A stretch of 64,000 bases of DNA from Marimicrobium sp913061115 (GTDB lineage: Bacteria; Pseudomonadota; Gammaproteobacteria; Pseudomonadales; Halieaceae), in the NCBI RefSeq assembly GCF_047729875.1, contig NZ_CP159826.1:2914001-2978000 (forward strand), given 5' to 3'. The notes under the pieces were generated by a model, which was not told the DNA's origin, searched no databases, and worked only from the letters and a program-made list of their open reading frames with translations. Positions 1 to 9,124 of the stretch are shown one piece after another (the first letter of the stretch is position 1; every line of letters starts with the position of its first letter). The position numbers were made by a program, and so were the translations under genes.

Positions 1-302
1 TTCGGGAGGGCGCACTCAAGTCTTCGGGTATTCAATGCCTGACTTCCGTCAACGGTTTTTACACATCCACCGCAGAAATGCCGCTACTATCGCTACAAGC
101 CTTCACACCACTGACGTGGACTGACTCTTGCGTGCCTAGAAAATCCTGGGAAGTCCAGTAGGCGTCAGGTCCATTCTTATCGACAATGCGTACAACTCTA
201 TGCAACCAATTGGATTTAAAGTGATGAAAGCAATTCTGATTCTCCCGTCAGTTCACATTGTTGAGACGGATCTAACAGCACAAAGTGCGTGGAGGCCGTC
301 AC
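1..302. other. No recognisable gene
   Basis: I see no gene in this stretch. One forward frame is open from the left edge to a stop near 160, but its translation resembles nothing I know. If it is the tail of a gene, that gene lies mostly outside the window. Confidence 0.4.
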
Positions 303-1052
303 ATGAGTCAGGATAACTGTCTGGCATTGAGTCAATTCAACGTTGTCATTGTAGGCAATGGCGCTATTGGCTCAGCTCTGCTGGAAAACCTGTTGCAACG
401 GCAGTCGTTACATCGTGCAGTTGTTCTTGGACGCAGTACGCACAACGCGTCTGATGATAAGCGTGTTACCTACGTGACCTTCGATGCAGAGGACGCCGAG
501 TCCGTGTTGAACGCCGCCACGCGGGTGCAGGAATCCCTAGACCGCGTTCATCTGCTCATCAATACGGTAGGCTTGCTACATAATCAACACCAAGGTCCCG
601 AGAAACGGCTCAAAACCCTCAACCCAGAGCATTTACAGAAGGCTTTTCAGGTGAATGCTATGCTGCTGCCTTTGCTGGCCCAAGCATTCAGTAAGTTACT
701 GCGTCACGATGATCCGGTGGTGCTTGCCTCTCTTTCGGCGCGAGTCGGCAGTATCGAGGATAACCAACTTGGCGGCTGGTATAGTTATCGCGCCTCCAAG
801 GCTGCACACAATATGTTGCTGAAAACGATCGCAAACGAGTGGCGTATCAGTCATCGCAACGCTATCGTCGTTGCCCTGCATCCCGGGACGGTTTATTCGC
901 GCCTGTCAGAACCCTTTGTATCCGAGCGGTACAAAAATCGCGTATTGACACCTGCCGAGTGCGCGAGCTCGCTGCTGACAGTCATTGGCGACTTGCAGCT
1001 AGAAGACTCCGGTAGTTTCTATGATTGGCAGGGCAAATCAATACCCTGGTAA
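303..1052 (+). CDS. SDR-family oxidoreductase (C-factor-like)
   Basis: Short-chain dehydrogenase/reductase of 249 aa, about the usual single-domain length. A Rossmann glycine motif VGNGAIGSAL lies at residues 17-26. NTVG stands where NNAG is usual. The catalytic Ser lies in LASLSARVGS and the Tyr/Lys pair in YRASK. The overall pattern resembles CsgA/C-factor-type SDRs, cytosolic NAD(P)-dependent enzymes of mostly unknown substrate. I chose the ATG at 303 because GGAGG at 291-295 sits 7 bases before it; an in-frame GTG at 285 lies upstream of this ribosome site. The gene stands alone, convergent with the ribokinase gene. The family call is firm and the substrate unknown. Confidence 0.85.
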   Translation: MSQDNCLALSQFNVVIVGNGAIGSALLENLLQRQSLHRAVVLGRSTHNASDDKRVTYVTFDAEDAESVLNAATRVQESLDRVHLLINTVGLLHNQHQGPEKRLKTLNPEHLQKAFQVNAMLLPLLAQAFSKLLRHDDPVVLASLSARVGSIEDNQLGGWYSYRASKAAHNMLLKTIANEWRISHRNAIVVALHPGTVYSRLSEPFVSERYKNRVLTPAECASSLLTVIGDLQLEDSGSFYDWQGKSIPW

Positions 1053-1224
1053 GACAAGAGGTGTCAGACGATAGCCTGTGCATTAGCGACACCTGGACCC
1101 CTATCAATAATAATATTTTTTCGAATTAGATTCGTCTAAATCAAAAACCTCGTCACAAACAGCAGGGCATAGTGTTGCCAGCAAAAACCTGTGTCGTGGC
1201 AAGCCACTGGGGGTTGAACCCTCG

Positions 1225-2106
1225 CTAGCGATTAACCTCTGATCTGTCGGGAATAGCCTTGATAGCCCCCTGACGGGTTACCGCGATGGACCCCGCGAGG
1301 CAAGCTCGCTGAAGTGCATCATGGTCATTCATGCCTTCCGCCACGCCAGCTAAAAAGTACCCAACAAACGTATCGCCTGCGCCCGTTGTGTCAACCACAT
1401 CAACACTTGGGCTATTCATGTGTGTGACCTCGCCATTGGCCAGCAACATAGCGCCATCGCCACCCAGGGTAACGACCACCCGAGTCTGCGGCGCGAGGGC
1501 TGCCATTTGTTGAGTCATTTGATCAATATCTGCTGCGCCGCACAGCGCTTCTGCTTCGCCTCGGTTAACAATCAAGGTGTCAAGCTTTGCCAGCGGCAAG
1601 TCTTTAATATTGTCAGTCATTGGCGCCGGGTTTAGCACAATCTTGATACCCTTTTCCTGCGCAAGCTCAAACGCTTCTGCTAGTAGATTTGTTTCGTTCT
1701 GCATCAACAAATAGCGTGCCTGTTGATTGTGGTTTAGAGCCGACTCGATATCCGCTATCGAAAAACTCTGGTTAGCGCCACCGTGCAACACTATCGCGTT
1801 CTCACCCTGGTCATCCACCTGAATAATGGCATGTCCGCTGGCACCTTCGATAAGCGCTATGTTGTCGGTATCGACGCCCGTTGAGGCGAGTAACTCTACT
1901 GCCCACCTATCACCTTTGAAAACCCTACCGACATGCGCCACCGATACGCCTGCGCGCGCGATAGCAACCGATTGATTGGCACCCTTTCCACCTAGGCCGG
2001 TAACAAGATCTAGACTCGAGAGTGTTTCACCCGGTTTAACCAAATGTGGGACTCGGTAGACATGATCAATATTAATTGACCCGAAGTTTATAATCTTCGA
2101 TTTCAT
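1225..2106 (-). CDS. rbsK: Ribokinase (PfkB family)
   Basis: A 293-aa PfkB-family sugar kinase that would phosphorylate D-ribose to ribose 5-phosphate in the cytoplasm. Seen: the N-terminal NFGSINIDHVYRVPHLVKPG pattern, the substrate-binding GGKGANQSVA near residue 40, NPAP mid-protein, and the nucleotide-binding and catalytic DTTGAGDTFVGYF near residue 240, which holds the base Asp. Length and motif order fit RbsK better than fructokinases or adenosine kinases, although ribose specificity cannot be proven here. No ribose transporter or RbsD is adjacent. The ATG at 2106 is preferred over an in-frame TTG three codons upstream; neither has a clear ribosome site. Confidence 0.85.
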   Translation of the reverse strand: MKSKIINFGSINIDHVYRVPHLVKPGETLSSLDLVTGLGGKGANQSVAIARAGVSVAHVGRVFKGDRWAVELLASTGVDTDNIALIEGASGHAIIQVDDQGENAIVLHGGANQSFSIADIESALNHNQQARYLLMQNETNLLAEAFELAQEKGIKIVLNPAPMTDNIKDLPLAKLDTLIVNRGEAEALCGAADIDQMTQQMAALAPQTRVVVTLGGDGAMLLANGEVTHMNSPSVDVVDTTGAGDTFVGYFLAGVAEGMNDHDALQRACLAGSIAVTRQGAIKAIPDRSEVNR

Positions 2107-2440
2107 GGTAAACAATATATAGATCGTTGCTGAATATTACAAAATCCGTGTTGAGATTCAGGGATATCGTTCACACTTGAGGTCAGCCGGATGGTAACGT
2201 TTCATCGGCCCCGCTGGACCGGCCTGATCCTGGGCTGGAACGTGTCGCCAAGGCCAATGGATTCTTATCTTTCATAAAATGCGGTCTTCTGGCAGCCAAA
2301 GTGTTATCGGATTTTTTGACGGCATATCCTCAAGACGCACGTATCAAGAAAATCGACTAGACTTAGAGGCTAGTCTCAATAGCGATGATCTCGTCAAGGC
2401 ATCGACTACAGCCACCGTAGTAACGTTCGAGGTAGTATCA
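2107..2440. other. Intergenic, nothing recognised
   Basis: This is the divergent gap between the ribokinase gene and the small lipoprotein gene. An open frame continues upstream of the lipoprotein start from 2279, but its translation has no recognisable character. I saw no convincing promoter or terminator. Confidence 0.35.
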
Positions 2441-2836
2441 ATGCAAAGCACACATCACCAGCACGGACAACAGGGCCGGCCGCTATCTGGCCGCCCCTGC
2501 CGTAAGCTTGCGCCTCCAAATCTGGCACTGAGATTGAAGCTACTGTGCCTCACTATTTTCATCCTTTTGGCAGGTTGTGACTCTTTGGCGACCGATTGTC
2601 TCGATCTCGCACCACCGGGAATCTGGACTAAGATTCAATCCCCGGGCGAAGAGATAGTGAGGCTGTTCGATTCAAACGCTGCTGATTCTGCTGTGCTCTG
2701 GTTTAAGAGCGGTGACACTAAATTTGGAATGTGTCATGGCTGCGGTGCGCCGAGCGAGCACGCAAGGTCGTTCCAGATAGCAGATACGCAACGCGATACA
2801 CTCGGGGATCTCGTGGAACAAGAATGTGTTCGATAG
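2441..2836 (+). CDS. Small putative lipoprotein, unknown function
   Basis: Predicted 131-aa protein of no family I recognise. The ATG at 2441 gives a basic N-terminal region of about 30 residues, then a hydrophobic stretch ending in a lipobox-like LLAGC. That suggests processing by signal peptidase II and membrane attachment. The mature part contains a CHGC motif that could bind metal or form a disulfide; it is not a CxxCH heme site. The n-region is long for a lipoprotein signal, so the start may be wrong. No partner gene is evident, and the existence of the gene is only moderately supported. Confidence 0.45.
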   Translation: MQSTHHQHGQQGRPLSGRPCRKLAPPNLALRLKLLCLTIFILLAGCDSLATDCLDLAPPGIWTKIQSPGEEIVRLFDSNAADSAVLWFKSGDTKFGMCHGCGAPSEHARSFQIADTQRDTLGDLVEQECVR

Positions 2837-3018
2837 CCGTGTGTACGTCACCAAGAAAATGAATGCCTGCCTCTTTAGATCGCTCAATAGTCGCTTTAAA
2901 AGATAGAGGTAGGGAATGCTGCGTCAGTTAATCGGATTGCGGGTGTTGGCATGTGTGGGTTGGGTTGACTCGGTCAATGCGTCTTGCGCTTGGCCAGACC
3001 TACAACTGACGTATGGGG

Positions 3019-4032
3019 TTACACATAGCCGTTAGTCATTTGCGTCGACACCTGCCACAGCTTCTGCGCCATGGGCTGATCGAAGACGTGGTTCGGCCCA
3101 TTCACCGTCACCGGATTACAGTCTTCAAAATACGCACCATTCACCCCGGCAACCTCCGGGTTTGCAGCGACATACACTTGAGTGGCCGCACCCTCGGCAG
3201 GGGTTTTTGCAATCAGTGGGCCCACCCATTCAAAGCCCTTGCGGATGACAGCAGGGGCATTGCGGGCAATGTTGGTTTGCACCAGACCCGGGTGAATCAC
3301 GTTGGACGTGACGCCCGAGCCGGCCAATTGCTTTGATAGCTGCAAAGAGAACAGCGCATTCGCCAGTTTAGATTGACCGTAGTATTCACCCGACTCGAGC
3401 ACCACGTCGCCATTCAGACTGTCAAACACGATGCCTGCAGGCGGTGCCTGCTTATAGGCGGAGCGACTGCCGACGTGCACGATTCTGCCTCCCTGCGGGT
3501 TCATCAGCGGCAGCAAGTGATTGACGAGTACAAAGTGACCCAGGTGATTAACCCTGAACGTGCGTTCTATGCCATCCACTAGGATCAACTCACCGAAGGC
3601 GTTGATGCCGGCATTGGCGATCACCATGTCCAACTGCACACCCATGCCCTTCACGGCGTCAGCGCAGTCGACCGCCGACTGGAAATCCGCCAGCTCCAGC
3701 GCAAGTGGCGTGGTCTTCCCGCCCACACTGGCGCAGGCCTGCTGGGCTTTTTCCAGCGTGCGGCCGGTACCGATGACATGCACACCGCGGCCCGCCAGCA
3801 CAGCAAGCGTTTCATAGCCGAGGCCGGAGTTGCAGCCGGTCACCAATGCCGTCTTGCCACTCAGGTTTACCCCTTCAGTCACCGCTTCAGCCGTTGCGCT
3901 GGCACCGAAGCTGCCCGGTGGGAACCGCTTGTCCGGGCTTATCTCGGGTTCGTCCGAACTGCACGCGGCGGTACTGGCCACCGCGGCGGCCACGCTAAAC
4001 TGTAGAAAACCGCGTCGACTTAATCGGGACAT
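3019..4032 (-). CDS. Tat-exported SDR oxidoreductase (retinol-dehydrogenase-like)
   Basis: A 337-aa SDR with an N-terminal twin-arginine signal: RRGFLQFS followed by a hydrophobic run ending in AAC, which also fits a lipobox. The enzyme is therefore probably exported folded with its cofactor and tethered to a membrane. The Rossmann motif is TGCNSGLG, with NAG at NANAGI, and the catalytic Tyr/Lys lie in YYGQSKLANALF, a pattern shared with WWOX and retinol-dehydrogenase-like SDRs. A periplasmic SDR is unusual, because NAD(P) is not normally free there. Its C-terminal third resembles the SDR remnant at 21757-22128, so the two are likely paralogues. Confidence 0.85.
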   Translation of the reverse strand: MSRLSRRGFLQFSVAAAVASTAACSSDEPEISPDKRFPPGSFGASATAEAVTEGVNLSGKTALVTGCNSGLGYETLAVLAGRGVHVIGTGRTLEKAQQACASVGGKTTPLALELADFQSAVDCADAVKGMGVQLDMVIANAGINAFGELILVDGIERTFRVNHLGHFVLVNHLLPLMNPQGGRIVHVGSRSAYKQAPPAGIVFDSLNGDVVLESGEYYGQSKLANALFSLQLSKQLAGSGVTSNVIHPGLVQTNIARNAPAVIRKGFEWVGPLIAKTPAEGAATQVYVAANPEVAGVNGAYFEDCNPVTVNGPNHVFDQPMAQKLWQVSTQMTNGYV

Positions 4033-4132
4033 AGATCGTTCCTGCTGTTATCAAGATTGTGTCAAAAAACGTCAGCGTGGAGCTCCCAACAAGCCCGCGG
4101 CCCGCTGTAAAACGTGCGTCAATCCCAGGCTT

Positions 4133-4840
4133 TCACTGACCCACCGTCGAAGCAGCAGCACCAAGAGACCAGACCGGCTCATACACAGGCGGCTCGCCCA
4201 ATCCGAGCTGCTGCCGAACCTGCGCAAGCGGCAGCGGTAGCAGCCCCTCCCAATCTGCAAACTCGAGACATTCACTCTGCTTCCCGCGCCGCCAGGCCTT
4301 GCGAATCATGCCGCGCATTTCAGGCCCGCCCGTCCAAAACGCCATAGCGACGATTAGAGCAATACCGTGGTGCCACTTTTGAGCAATGCTGAAGGCAAGG
4401 ACCGAGCCTTCACCGAGCAGATCGCGCCCCCAGCCTGTGGTGACATGCTGCAAGTCATGGCAATCACGTAGGCGATTGAAGAACCGCTGACGATTCTCAC
4501 CCACCTCAGTACGACCGCCAGACTCGCTCGCCGCGACCAATCCTTCGGCGGTAATTTTTTCGCGCTCAGTGAACAACAGATACTGGTGGCCTAGGCTCTC
4601 TTGCGGCAGCGAGCGCAAGTAATCGTGGTCTATCAGAGTGTCCAGTAAGTTGCGCTTTTCTGCCAAGATGCGCTGGCCGGCCTCGGTCTTCTTAAACTTG
4701 CGATAGTGGCGCTCGCCTGAATTGCCCGACAGCGCGCGGATGATAACGAACACCTCGTCGGTGTTATCGGGGTCTAGACGCAGGCGACCTAGGGCACGCC
4801 AAGCGGTGCGAAATTGAAGGCTCGTATCTGGCTTTTGCAT
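4133..4840 (-). CDS. Coq4-family protein
   Basis: A 235-aa protein with the Coq4 hallmark HDxxH-(11 residues)-E, seen as HDLQHVTTGWGRDLLGE. In the family this motif binds a divalent metal. An upstream LPQESLGHQY segment corresponds to the usual PPGTLGxxY. Coq4 takes part in ubiquinone ring modification in eukaryotes and some bacteria. Bacterial homologues outside ubi clusters, as here, are often of unknown role. The ATG at 4840 is chosen; an in-frame GTG four codons upstream is possible. Short direct repeats of a GATCACAG-type decamer lie upstream at about 4950-4976 and could be regulatory. A second, more divergent Coq4-like protein is encoded at 32774-33775. Confidence 0.85.
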   Translation of the reverse strand: MQKPDTSLQFRTAWRALGRLRLDPDNTDEVFVIIRALSGNSGERHYRKFKKTEAGQRILAEKRNLLDTLIDHDYLRSLPQESLGHQYLLFTEREKITAEGLVAASESGGRTEVGENRQRFFNRLRDCHDLQHVTTGWGRDLLGEGSVLAFSIAQKWHHGIALIVAMAFWTGGPEMRGMIRKAWRRGKQSECLEFADWEGLLPLPLAQVRQQLGLGEPPVYEPVWSLGAAASTVGQ

Positions 4841-5066
4841 AATATGTCTCACGGTGTCTGGGAAGGCTATTCCTATGGTACGTACGTTACTGTAGCCATT
4901 GGCGTTTGGTCAAACTATCGCCAATAATCACAGTATAGCCTGATCTGTTGATCACAGGCGATCACAGACGATCAAAACCCAGTACCTATCACCTTTTTAA
5001 AGCGCACTTACGCGCACACCTATACACAATAACGACATTTTCCCCAAGATTGAGATTGGGAATTTG

Positions 5067-5849
5067 GGTATCGGCAAGTTAACTATTTCAGGCCGCCCTT
5101 ATCTGAGTTGGATTCTCAGGCAACCACCCTACTCCATTCAGCGAACGCACCTGTCCTGAGACTTCGATAATGTTCAGCCCTGACCAAGTGCCTGCCGAGA
5201 TTGAACAGGTTAAAAACCGCAGCATGCGCACCCAGGAATCGTTGAGCCTGACCAACTGATTTGAACCTACGCATCCCCCGCTCTCTTACCCTGGTCGCCT
5301 CATGCGATTGCTCTGCCCGATTATTCTCATACTGCTTAGTGCTGTGGATCGTCTCTGGGATCAATTCGCGCTGAGCAACGCCATAGCTGCGCAGTTTGTC
5401 GGTAACGATCTTTCTAGGCTCGCCGCCATGGCTTCGCAATAACCTTTTGAAGAAACGTTTCGCCGCGGCTCCATCCCGCTTGGTCTGTAGGTAGACATCA
5501 ACCACTTCTCCGTCCTGATCAACAGCACGCCACGGGTAATGCTGCTTACCGTTAATCTTAATGAAGACCTCATCGATGTAGAAAGTGTCGCCAAACCCTC
5601 GGTGTTTTCGTTGTAGTCTCCGGGCGTATAGGGCACCAAACTTGATACACCAGAGACGAATCGTTTCTCGGCTGACGGTGATGCCTCGTTCGGCAAGTAG
5701 ATCTTCGATGTCTCTGTGGCTGAGATTAAAGCGATAGTAGAGCCAGACTGCGTAGCTGATAATGTCCGGTGGGAATCGGTGGCGTTTCTCTGTCATAAAC
5801 ACCTCGATAAGTGACGTCATTATTGTCTCTTATTGAAGTGACCGGTACC
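5067..5849. mobile_element. IS6-family insertion sequence
   Basis: The transposase gene is bracketed by imperfect terminal inverted repeats. The left end reads GGTATCGGCAAGTTAACTA from 5067. The right end, on the reverse strand from 5849, reads GGTACCGGTCACTTCAATA. They match at 13 of 19 positions, and the roughly 780-bp span is normal for IS6 elements. The 8-bp flanks do not match, so no target duplication survives. The element may be old or may have arrived by cointegrate or recombination. It abuts the ceramidase-like gene and may affect its expression. Confidence 0.6.
5116..5796 (-). CDS. IS6-family DDE transposase
   Basis: A 226-aa IS6/IS26-type transposase of normal length. It has an N-terminal helix-turn-helix region (LSHRDIEDLLAERGITVS) and the DDE triad in IDEVFIKI, VTDKLRSY and NNRAEQSHE, followed by the conserved R-rich C-terminal stretch (RVRERGMRRFKS). 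The ATG at 5796 has GAGG five bases upstream; a start at 5820 would read into the element end. The reading frame looks intact, so the element may still be active. Confidence 0.92.
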   Translation of the reverse strand: MTEKRHRFPPDIISYAVWLYYRFNLSHRDIEDLLAERGITVSRETIRLWCIKFGALYARRLQRKHRGFGDTFYIDEVFIKINGKQHYPWRAVDQDGEVVDVYLQTKRDGAAAKRFFKRLLRSHGGEPRKIVTDKLRSYGVAQRELIPETIHSTKQYENNRAEQSHEATRVRERGMRRFKSVGQAQRFLGAHAAVFNLFNLGRHLVRAEHYRSLRTGAFAEWSRVVA

Positions 5850-5885
5850 ATTGAACCAGAAAAATGCGACAGAGTAATGCCAACC

Positions 5886-7343
5886 ATGCAAAGTAAAGTA
5901 ACAATAAAAGCACTGAAAAATCACAGCGGCACCCTGCTCTGCACCGCTTTCCTGGCCATACTGATACCCTTGTCGGGATGCTCAGACGGGAGCGACGGCA
6001 TTCGGCCAGTGTCTGGCCTGCAAGTGGGCGCCGCCAAGCGCGATATCACCCCCACGGCAGACACCGCTCCTCCGGACGGCAGCAGTGTCTTCCTTGGGGG
6101 CTACGGGCTGGGCCCGGAGCGTCCATCAACCGGCGTGCTCGAGCCAATTTACGTTAGGGCGTTCGTGGTAAATGGTCCGAACGGCACGCTGGCGTTTGCC
6201 CAGAACGAAACACAGGGCATGTTTGCCGCTTATGAGCAGGGGCCCTACGGCCTGCTCGACGTCGCGGCAGCGGTTGAGGCCGCAACCGGGGGCGCCATTC
6301 CCCGCTCGCATGTCATTATCGGCTCAGATCACAGTCATGCCGGCCCCGACACCATTGGCGTGTGGGGCGGGGTTCCTGAGTCGTACCTTACCTACTTGCG
6401 TGACCAGACAGTGGCGGCGATCGTCGCGGCGTACGAGTCACGTACGCCCGCCGAGCTCTCGATCGGTGCAGTCGATGCGACCGACCTTATTCGCAGCCAG
6501 TTTGATGCACCACCCAATGCCGTCGTAGACGGGGAACTGCGCGTGCTCGTTGCAACTGAACCAGGTGATGCCACCAGCGTGATCGCCGCCATGATCAATT
6601 TCTCGGCCCATGCAACGGTAATGGGTAGCGACAATACCCTCATCTCAGGTGACTGGCCAAGCGTGGTTGCCAGCAGCATCGAAAGCGAACTGGGCATTGA
6701 CACGGCGCTGGTGATGGTGGCGGACGTTGGTCGCACCCAACCCCAGCGCGACATTGGTGGCGGCGATACAAATGAGGAGCGGCTGCGATCATATGGCGCA
6801 CTGGTGGAAGAGCGCGCACTCCTGGCCATGGCTGATCTTGAGCCCGTGGAAGGTGACGAGGTTTCGGTCACCCAGCGTTTTCTGCGGGAAACTTATACCA
6901 ATCCCATATTGCCGTTCGTCGTTTTGCAAGGCTTGATCTTGCGCAGTAACACGCCGCCCTGGTTATCGGCAGAGGAAGAAACCATCGGCACAGTGGTCTC
7001 TGCAGCTCGCATCGGCAACGTATTGTTCGCGGCAGTGCCTGGCGAAGGTTACCCGGCGATTCAACTGGCGATGGAAGAACGTGTCGAAGCGCAACAGCAT
7101 TTTTTCTTCGGGCTAGCCAACGATCAACTGGGCTACCTGATCGCACCCGAAGAAGGCTACCCGGATATCCTCGCGGCTGCGCCCGACAACGATAACGCCG
7201 TGTTCAACGTGAGTTCGCAGATCGGCGATCATGTCCAGTGCGCGCTTCTGGCGGCGGCGGCGGACATTGAGTTGTTGGTGGAGCCGGACGAGGCCCGATG
7301 TGCGCAGTATGCCGATGAGAACGCGCAAATACCTGGCATGTAA
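5886..7343 (+). CDS. Neutral/alkaline ceramidase-like lipoprotein
   Basis: A 485-aa protein with a lipoprotein signal ending in PLSGC, then a domain matching the N-terminal domain of neutral/alkaline ceramidases: VGAAKRDITP at the start, SDHSHAGPDT and NFSAHATVMG with candidate zinc-binding His residues, and ISGDWP. The nucleophile motif of true ceramidases (GDxSPN) is not evident; ADVGRTQPQ stands in that area. Amide hydrolysis of ceramide is therefore unproven, and the protein may act on another amide or ester. The immunoglobulin-like C-terminal domain of full ceramidases also seems absent. The ATG at 5886 or 5877 is likely. The gene starts 37 bp outside the IS6 right end. Confidence 0.75.
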   Translation: MQSKVTIKALKNHSGTLLCTAFLAILIPLSGCSDGSDGIRPVSGLQVGAAKRDITPTADTAPPDGSSVFLGGYGLGPERPSTGVLEPIYVRAFVVNGPNGTLAFAQNETQGMFAAYEQGPYGLLDVAAAVEAATGGAIPRSHVIIGSDHSHAGPDTIGVWGGVPESYLTYLRDQTVAAIVAAYESRTPAELSIGAVDATDLIRSQFDAPPNAVVDGELRVLVATEPGDATSVIAAMINFSAHATVMGSDNTLISGDWPSVVASSIESELGIDTALVMVADVGRTQPQRDIGGGDTNEERLRSYGALVEERALLAMADLEPVEGDEVSVTQRFLRETYTNPILPFVVLQGLILRSNTPPWLSAEEETIGTVVSAARIGNVLFAAVPGEGYPAIQLAMEERVEAQQHFFFGLANDQLGYLIAPEEGYPDILAAAPDNDNAVFNVSSQIGDHVQCALLAAAADIELLVEPDEARCAQYADENAQIPGM

Positions 7344-7403
7344 CTCAACATGTCCCTCGCCAAGGTTCTGACATTGTTAGTTCTATCGACTAATTTGTGA
7401 TGC

Positions 7404-7772
7404 CTAAGTCACCATTAACATTGCTACGGGGTAGACGGCCGATTTCGCGGTAAGCGCAAGCTCAGCTGCCGGCACTATCACAACAGCGCATAGCAGTGTA
7501 ATATATATGGTCGCGACAAGGGCCGGGATTATTCGGCGGAATCGACGATAGTAAAAGTCTTTGAGGGAGAAGCGCTGGCGTTCAAGATCGAATAGCAGGT
7601 TACGCGTGATGATAAAGCCGGAGATGACAAAAAATAAATCGACCCCCAGAAAACCACCAGGGAAAAAGTTGATTTCCAGATGAAAGAACAAGACGGCCAG
7701 AACGGCGAGTGACCGCATGCCCTCCAGCGCGGGAATATATTCCTTTTTCAGGGCTGACTGAGAGAGTCTCAT
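7404..7772 (-). pseudogene. Truncated acyltransferase-3 (OafA/YrhL type)
   Basis: Only the first 122 residues of a membrane acyltransferase remain; the family is normally 350-650 aa. Recognisable parts are YIPALEGMRSLAVLAVLFFH, with the catalytic-region His at the end of helix 1, and GGFLGVDLFFVISGFIIT. The frame then stops at a TAG shortly after the third hydrophobic segment. No continuation appears downstream in any frame, because the ceramidase-like gene ends 60 bp away. It is most likely a non-functional leftover of a deletion or recombination near the IS6 element. Confidence 0.7.
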
Positions 7773-7951
7773 TGTTCGCGCATGGGTTAATGACTAATAA
7801 TTATTCTGGGTAACGACGTGTTGTGAACATAGTACCAACATCCAGCACCAGGGGCATTAGTAAAAAATGAGCCCATATACTCTTTACCTATACCCGGCCA
7901 TTTAGAGGTAACCTATCTACCGACAACTCAACCAGCGAGGTCATATAACGT

Positions 7952-9118
7952 ATGCGGTCTAAAATCCTGTTCGGAATGCTGGCATTTGTGATTGCTATTG
8001 CTGCTATTGGTCGTCTAGTACTGCCAGGCCTTCTGGAAAGCGCCTTGAATGTTGTCGATGAGCATGCGCCGTACAACATCTCTGAGCGGGCCCGGACACT
8101 GCATGACTCACTCTTTGTTGTCGATCTGCACAGCGACGCCCTACTTTGGGATCGTGATCTCAGTGAGCAATCCACGCGCGGGCAGGTCGATCTGCCGCGC
8201 ATGCGCCAGGGCAACGTCGCGATACAGGTGTTTTCCGCGACGACTAAAAGCCCCACCGGCCAAAACTACGAAAGCAATGAAGCGGGAACAGACACTATTA
8301 CATCACTGGCCATCGTCAGCGGCTGGCCCAGCTCAACGTGGGGTTCACTGTTTGCCCGGGCGCAGTACCAGCTGGACAAATTGCATGATCTGGTAGACGC
8401 CAATAAACCTGAAGTGATTTTCATTCGCCGCAAGGCCGACCTTGAACAACTGCTGAGCGCCCGCCAGTCAGATCCCGATGTCGTGGGCGCAATGTATCTG
8501 ATTGAAGGAGCCCATCCGCTAGAGGGTGACGTGAACAATCTCGATATTTTGCAGGCGCAGGGACTTCAGTTTGTAGGGTTGACGCACTTCTTCGACAATG
8601 AACTGGGCGGCTCACTGCACGGCATCAGCGGTGAGGGGCTCACCGGGTTTGGCCGCAGTGTTATTGAGCGCGCCGACCAACTGAACATGACAATTGATAT
8701 CGCGCACGCATCCCCACAAATGGTACGCGACGTGCTGGAATTGTCATCACGCCCCGTCATTCTCTCGCACGGCGGCTTCAAGGGGCACTGCGACTCAGCG
8801 CGCAATCTGGATGACGATCTGATGCTGCAAGTGGCGGAGACAGGTGGCATCATCGGTGTGGGCTATTGGGACGCAACCGCCTGTGACTACACACCGGCGG
8901 GTATCGTCAGGTCCATTCGCTATGGCATTGACCTGATGGGTCTCGAGCATATTGCACTAGGCTCAGATTACGACGGCGCGGTAACAACATCACTGGACAC
9001 CTCCGAACTGGCGGCACTCACACAGGCCATGCTGGACCAGGACTTTACCGAGGCAGAAATTCGTGCCGTGATGGGTGGCAACATGCTGCGCTTCCTGCAG
9101 GGACAGTTGCCCGAATAG
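7952..9118 (+). CDS. Membrane dipeptidase (peptidase M19)
   Basis: A 388-aa renal-dipeptidase-type metallohydrolase. Residues 5-27 form an N-terminal membrane anchor or uncleaved signal, so the catalytic domain faces the periplasm. Zinc-site motifs are in order: HSD (H60, D62) in VVDLHSDALLW, the bridging Glu in LIEGAHPLEG, His in DIAHAS and LSHGG, and GSDYDGAV near the C-terminus. The family hydrolyses dipeptides, including D-amino-acid and some beta-lactam substrates; the actual substrate is unknown. The gene converges with the VOC gene, with 6 bp between the stops. Confidence 0.9.
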   Translation: MRSKILFGMLAFVIAIAAIGRLVLPGLLESALNVVDEHAPYNISERARTLHDSLFVVDLHSDALLWDRDLSEQSTRGQVDLPRMRQGNVAIQVFSATTKSPTGQNYESNEAGTDTITSLAIVSGWPSSTWGSLFARAQYQLDKLHDLVDANKPEVIFIRRKADLEQLLSARQSDPDVVGAMYLIEGAHPLEGDVNNLDILQAQGLQFVGLTHFFDNELGGSLHGISGEGLTGFGRSVIERADQLNMTIDIAHASPQMVRDVLELSSRPVILSHGGFKGHCDSARNLDDDLMLQVAETGGIIGVGYWDATACDYTPAGIVRSIRYGIDLMGLEHIALGSDYDGAVTTSLDTSELAALTQAMLDQDFTEAEIRAVMGGNMLRFLQGQLPE

Positions 9119-9124
9119 TTGGCG

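Noticed and set aside
1195..1222. tRNA-like GGTTGAACC with nearby hairpin
   Set aside because: Lacks the TTC of a T-loop and no cloverleaf forms; GTGGC-aa-GCCAC is only a short hairpin.
2916..3035. 39-codon frame with GAGGTAGGG upstream
   Set aside because: Overlaps the end of the convergent SDR gene and has no recognisable product.
5059..5857. Target-site duplication around the IS6 element
   Set aside because: The 8-bp flanks differ (GGAATTTG versus ATTGAACC), so no duplication is claimed.
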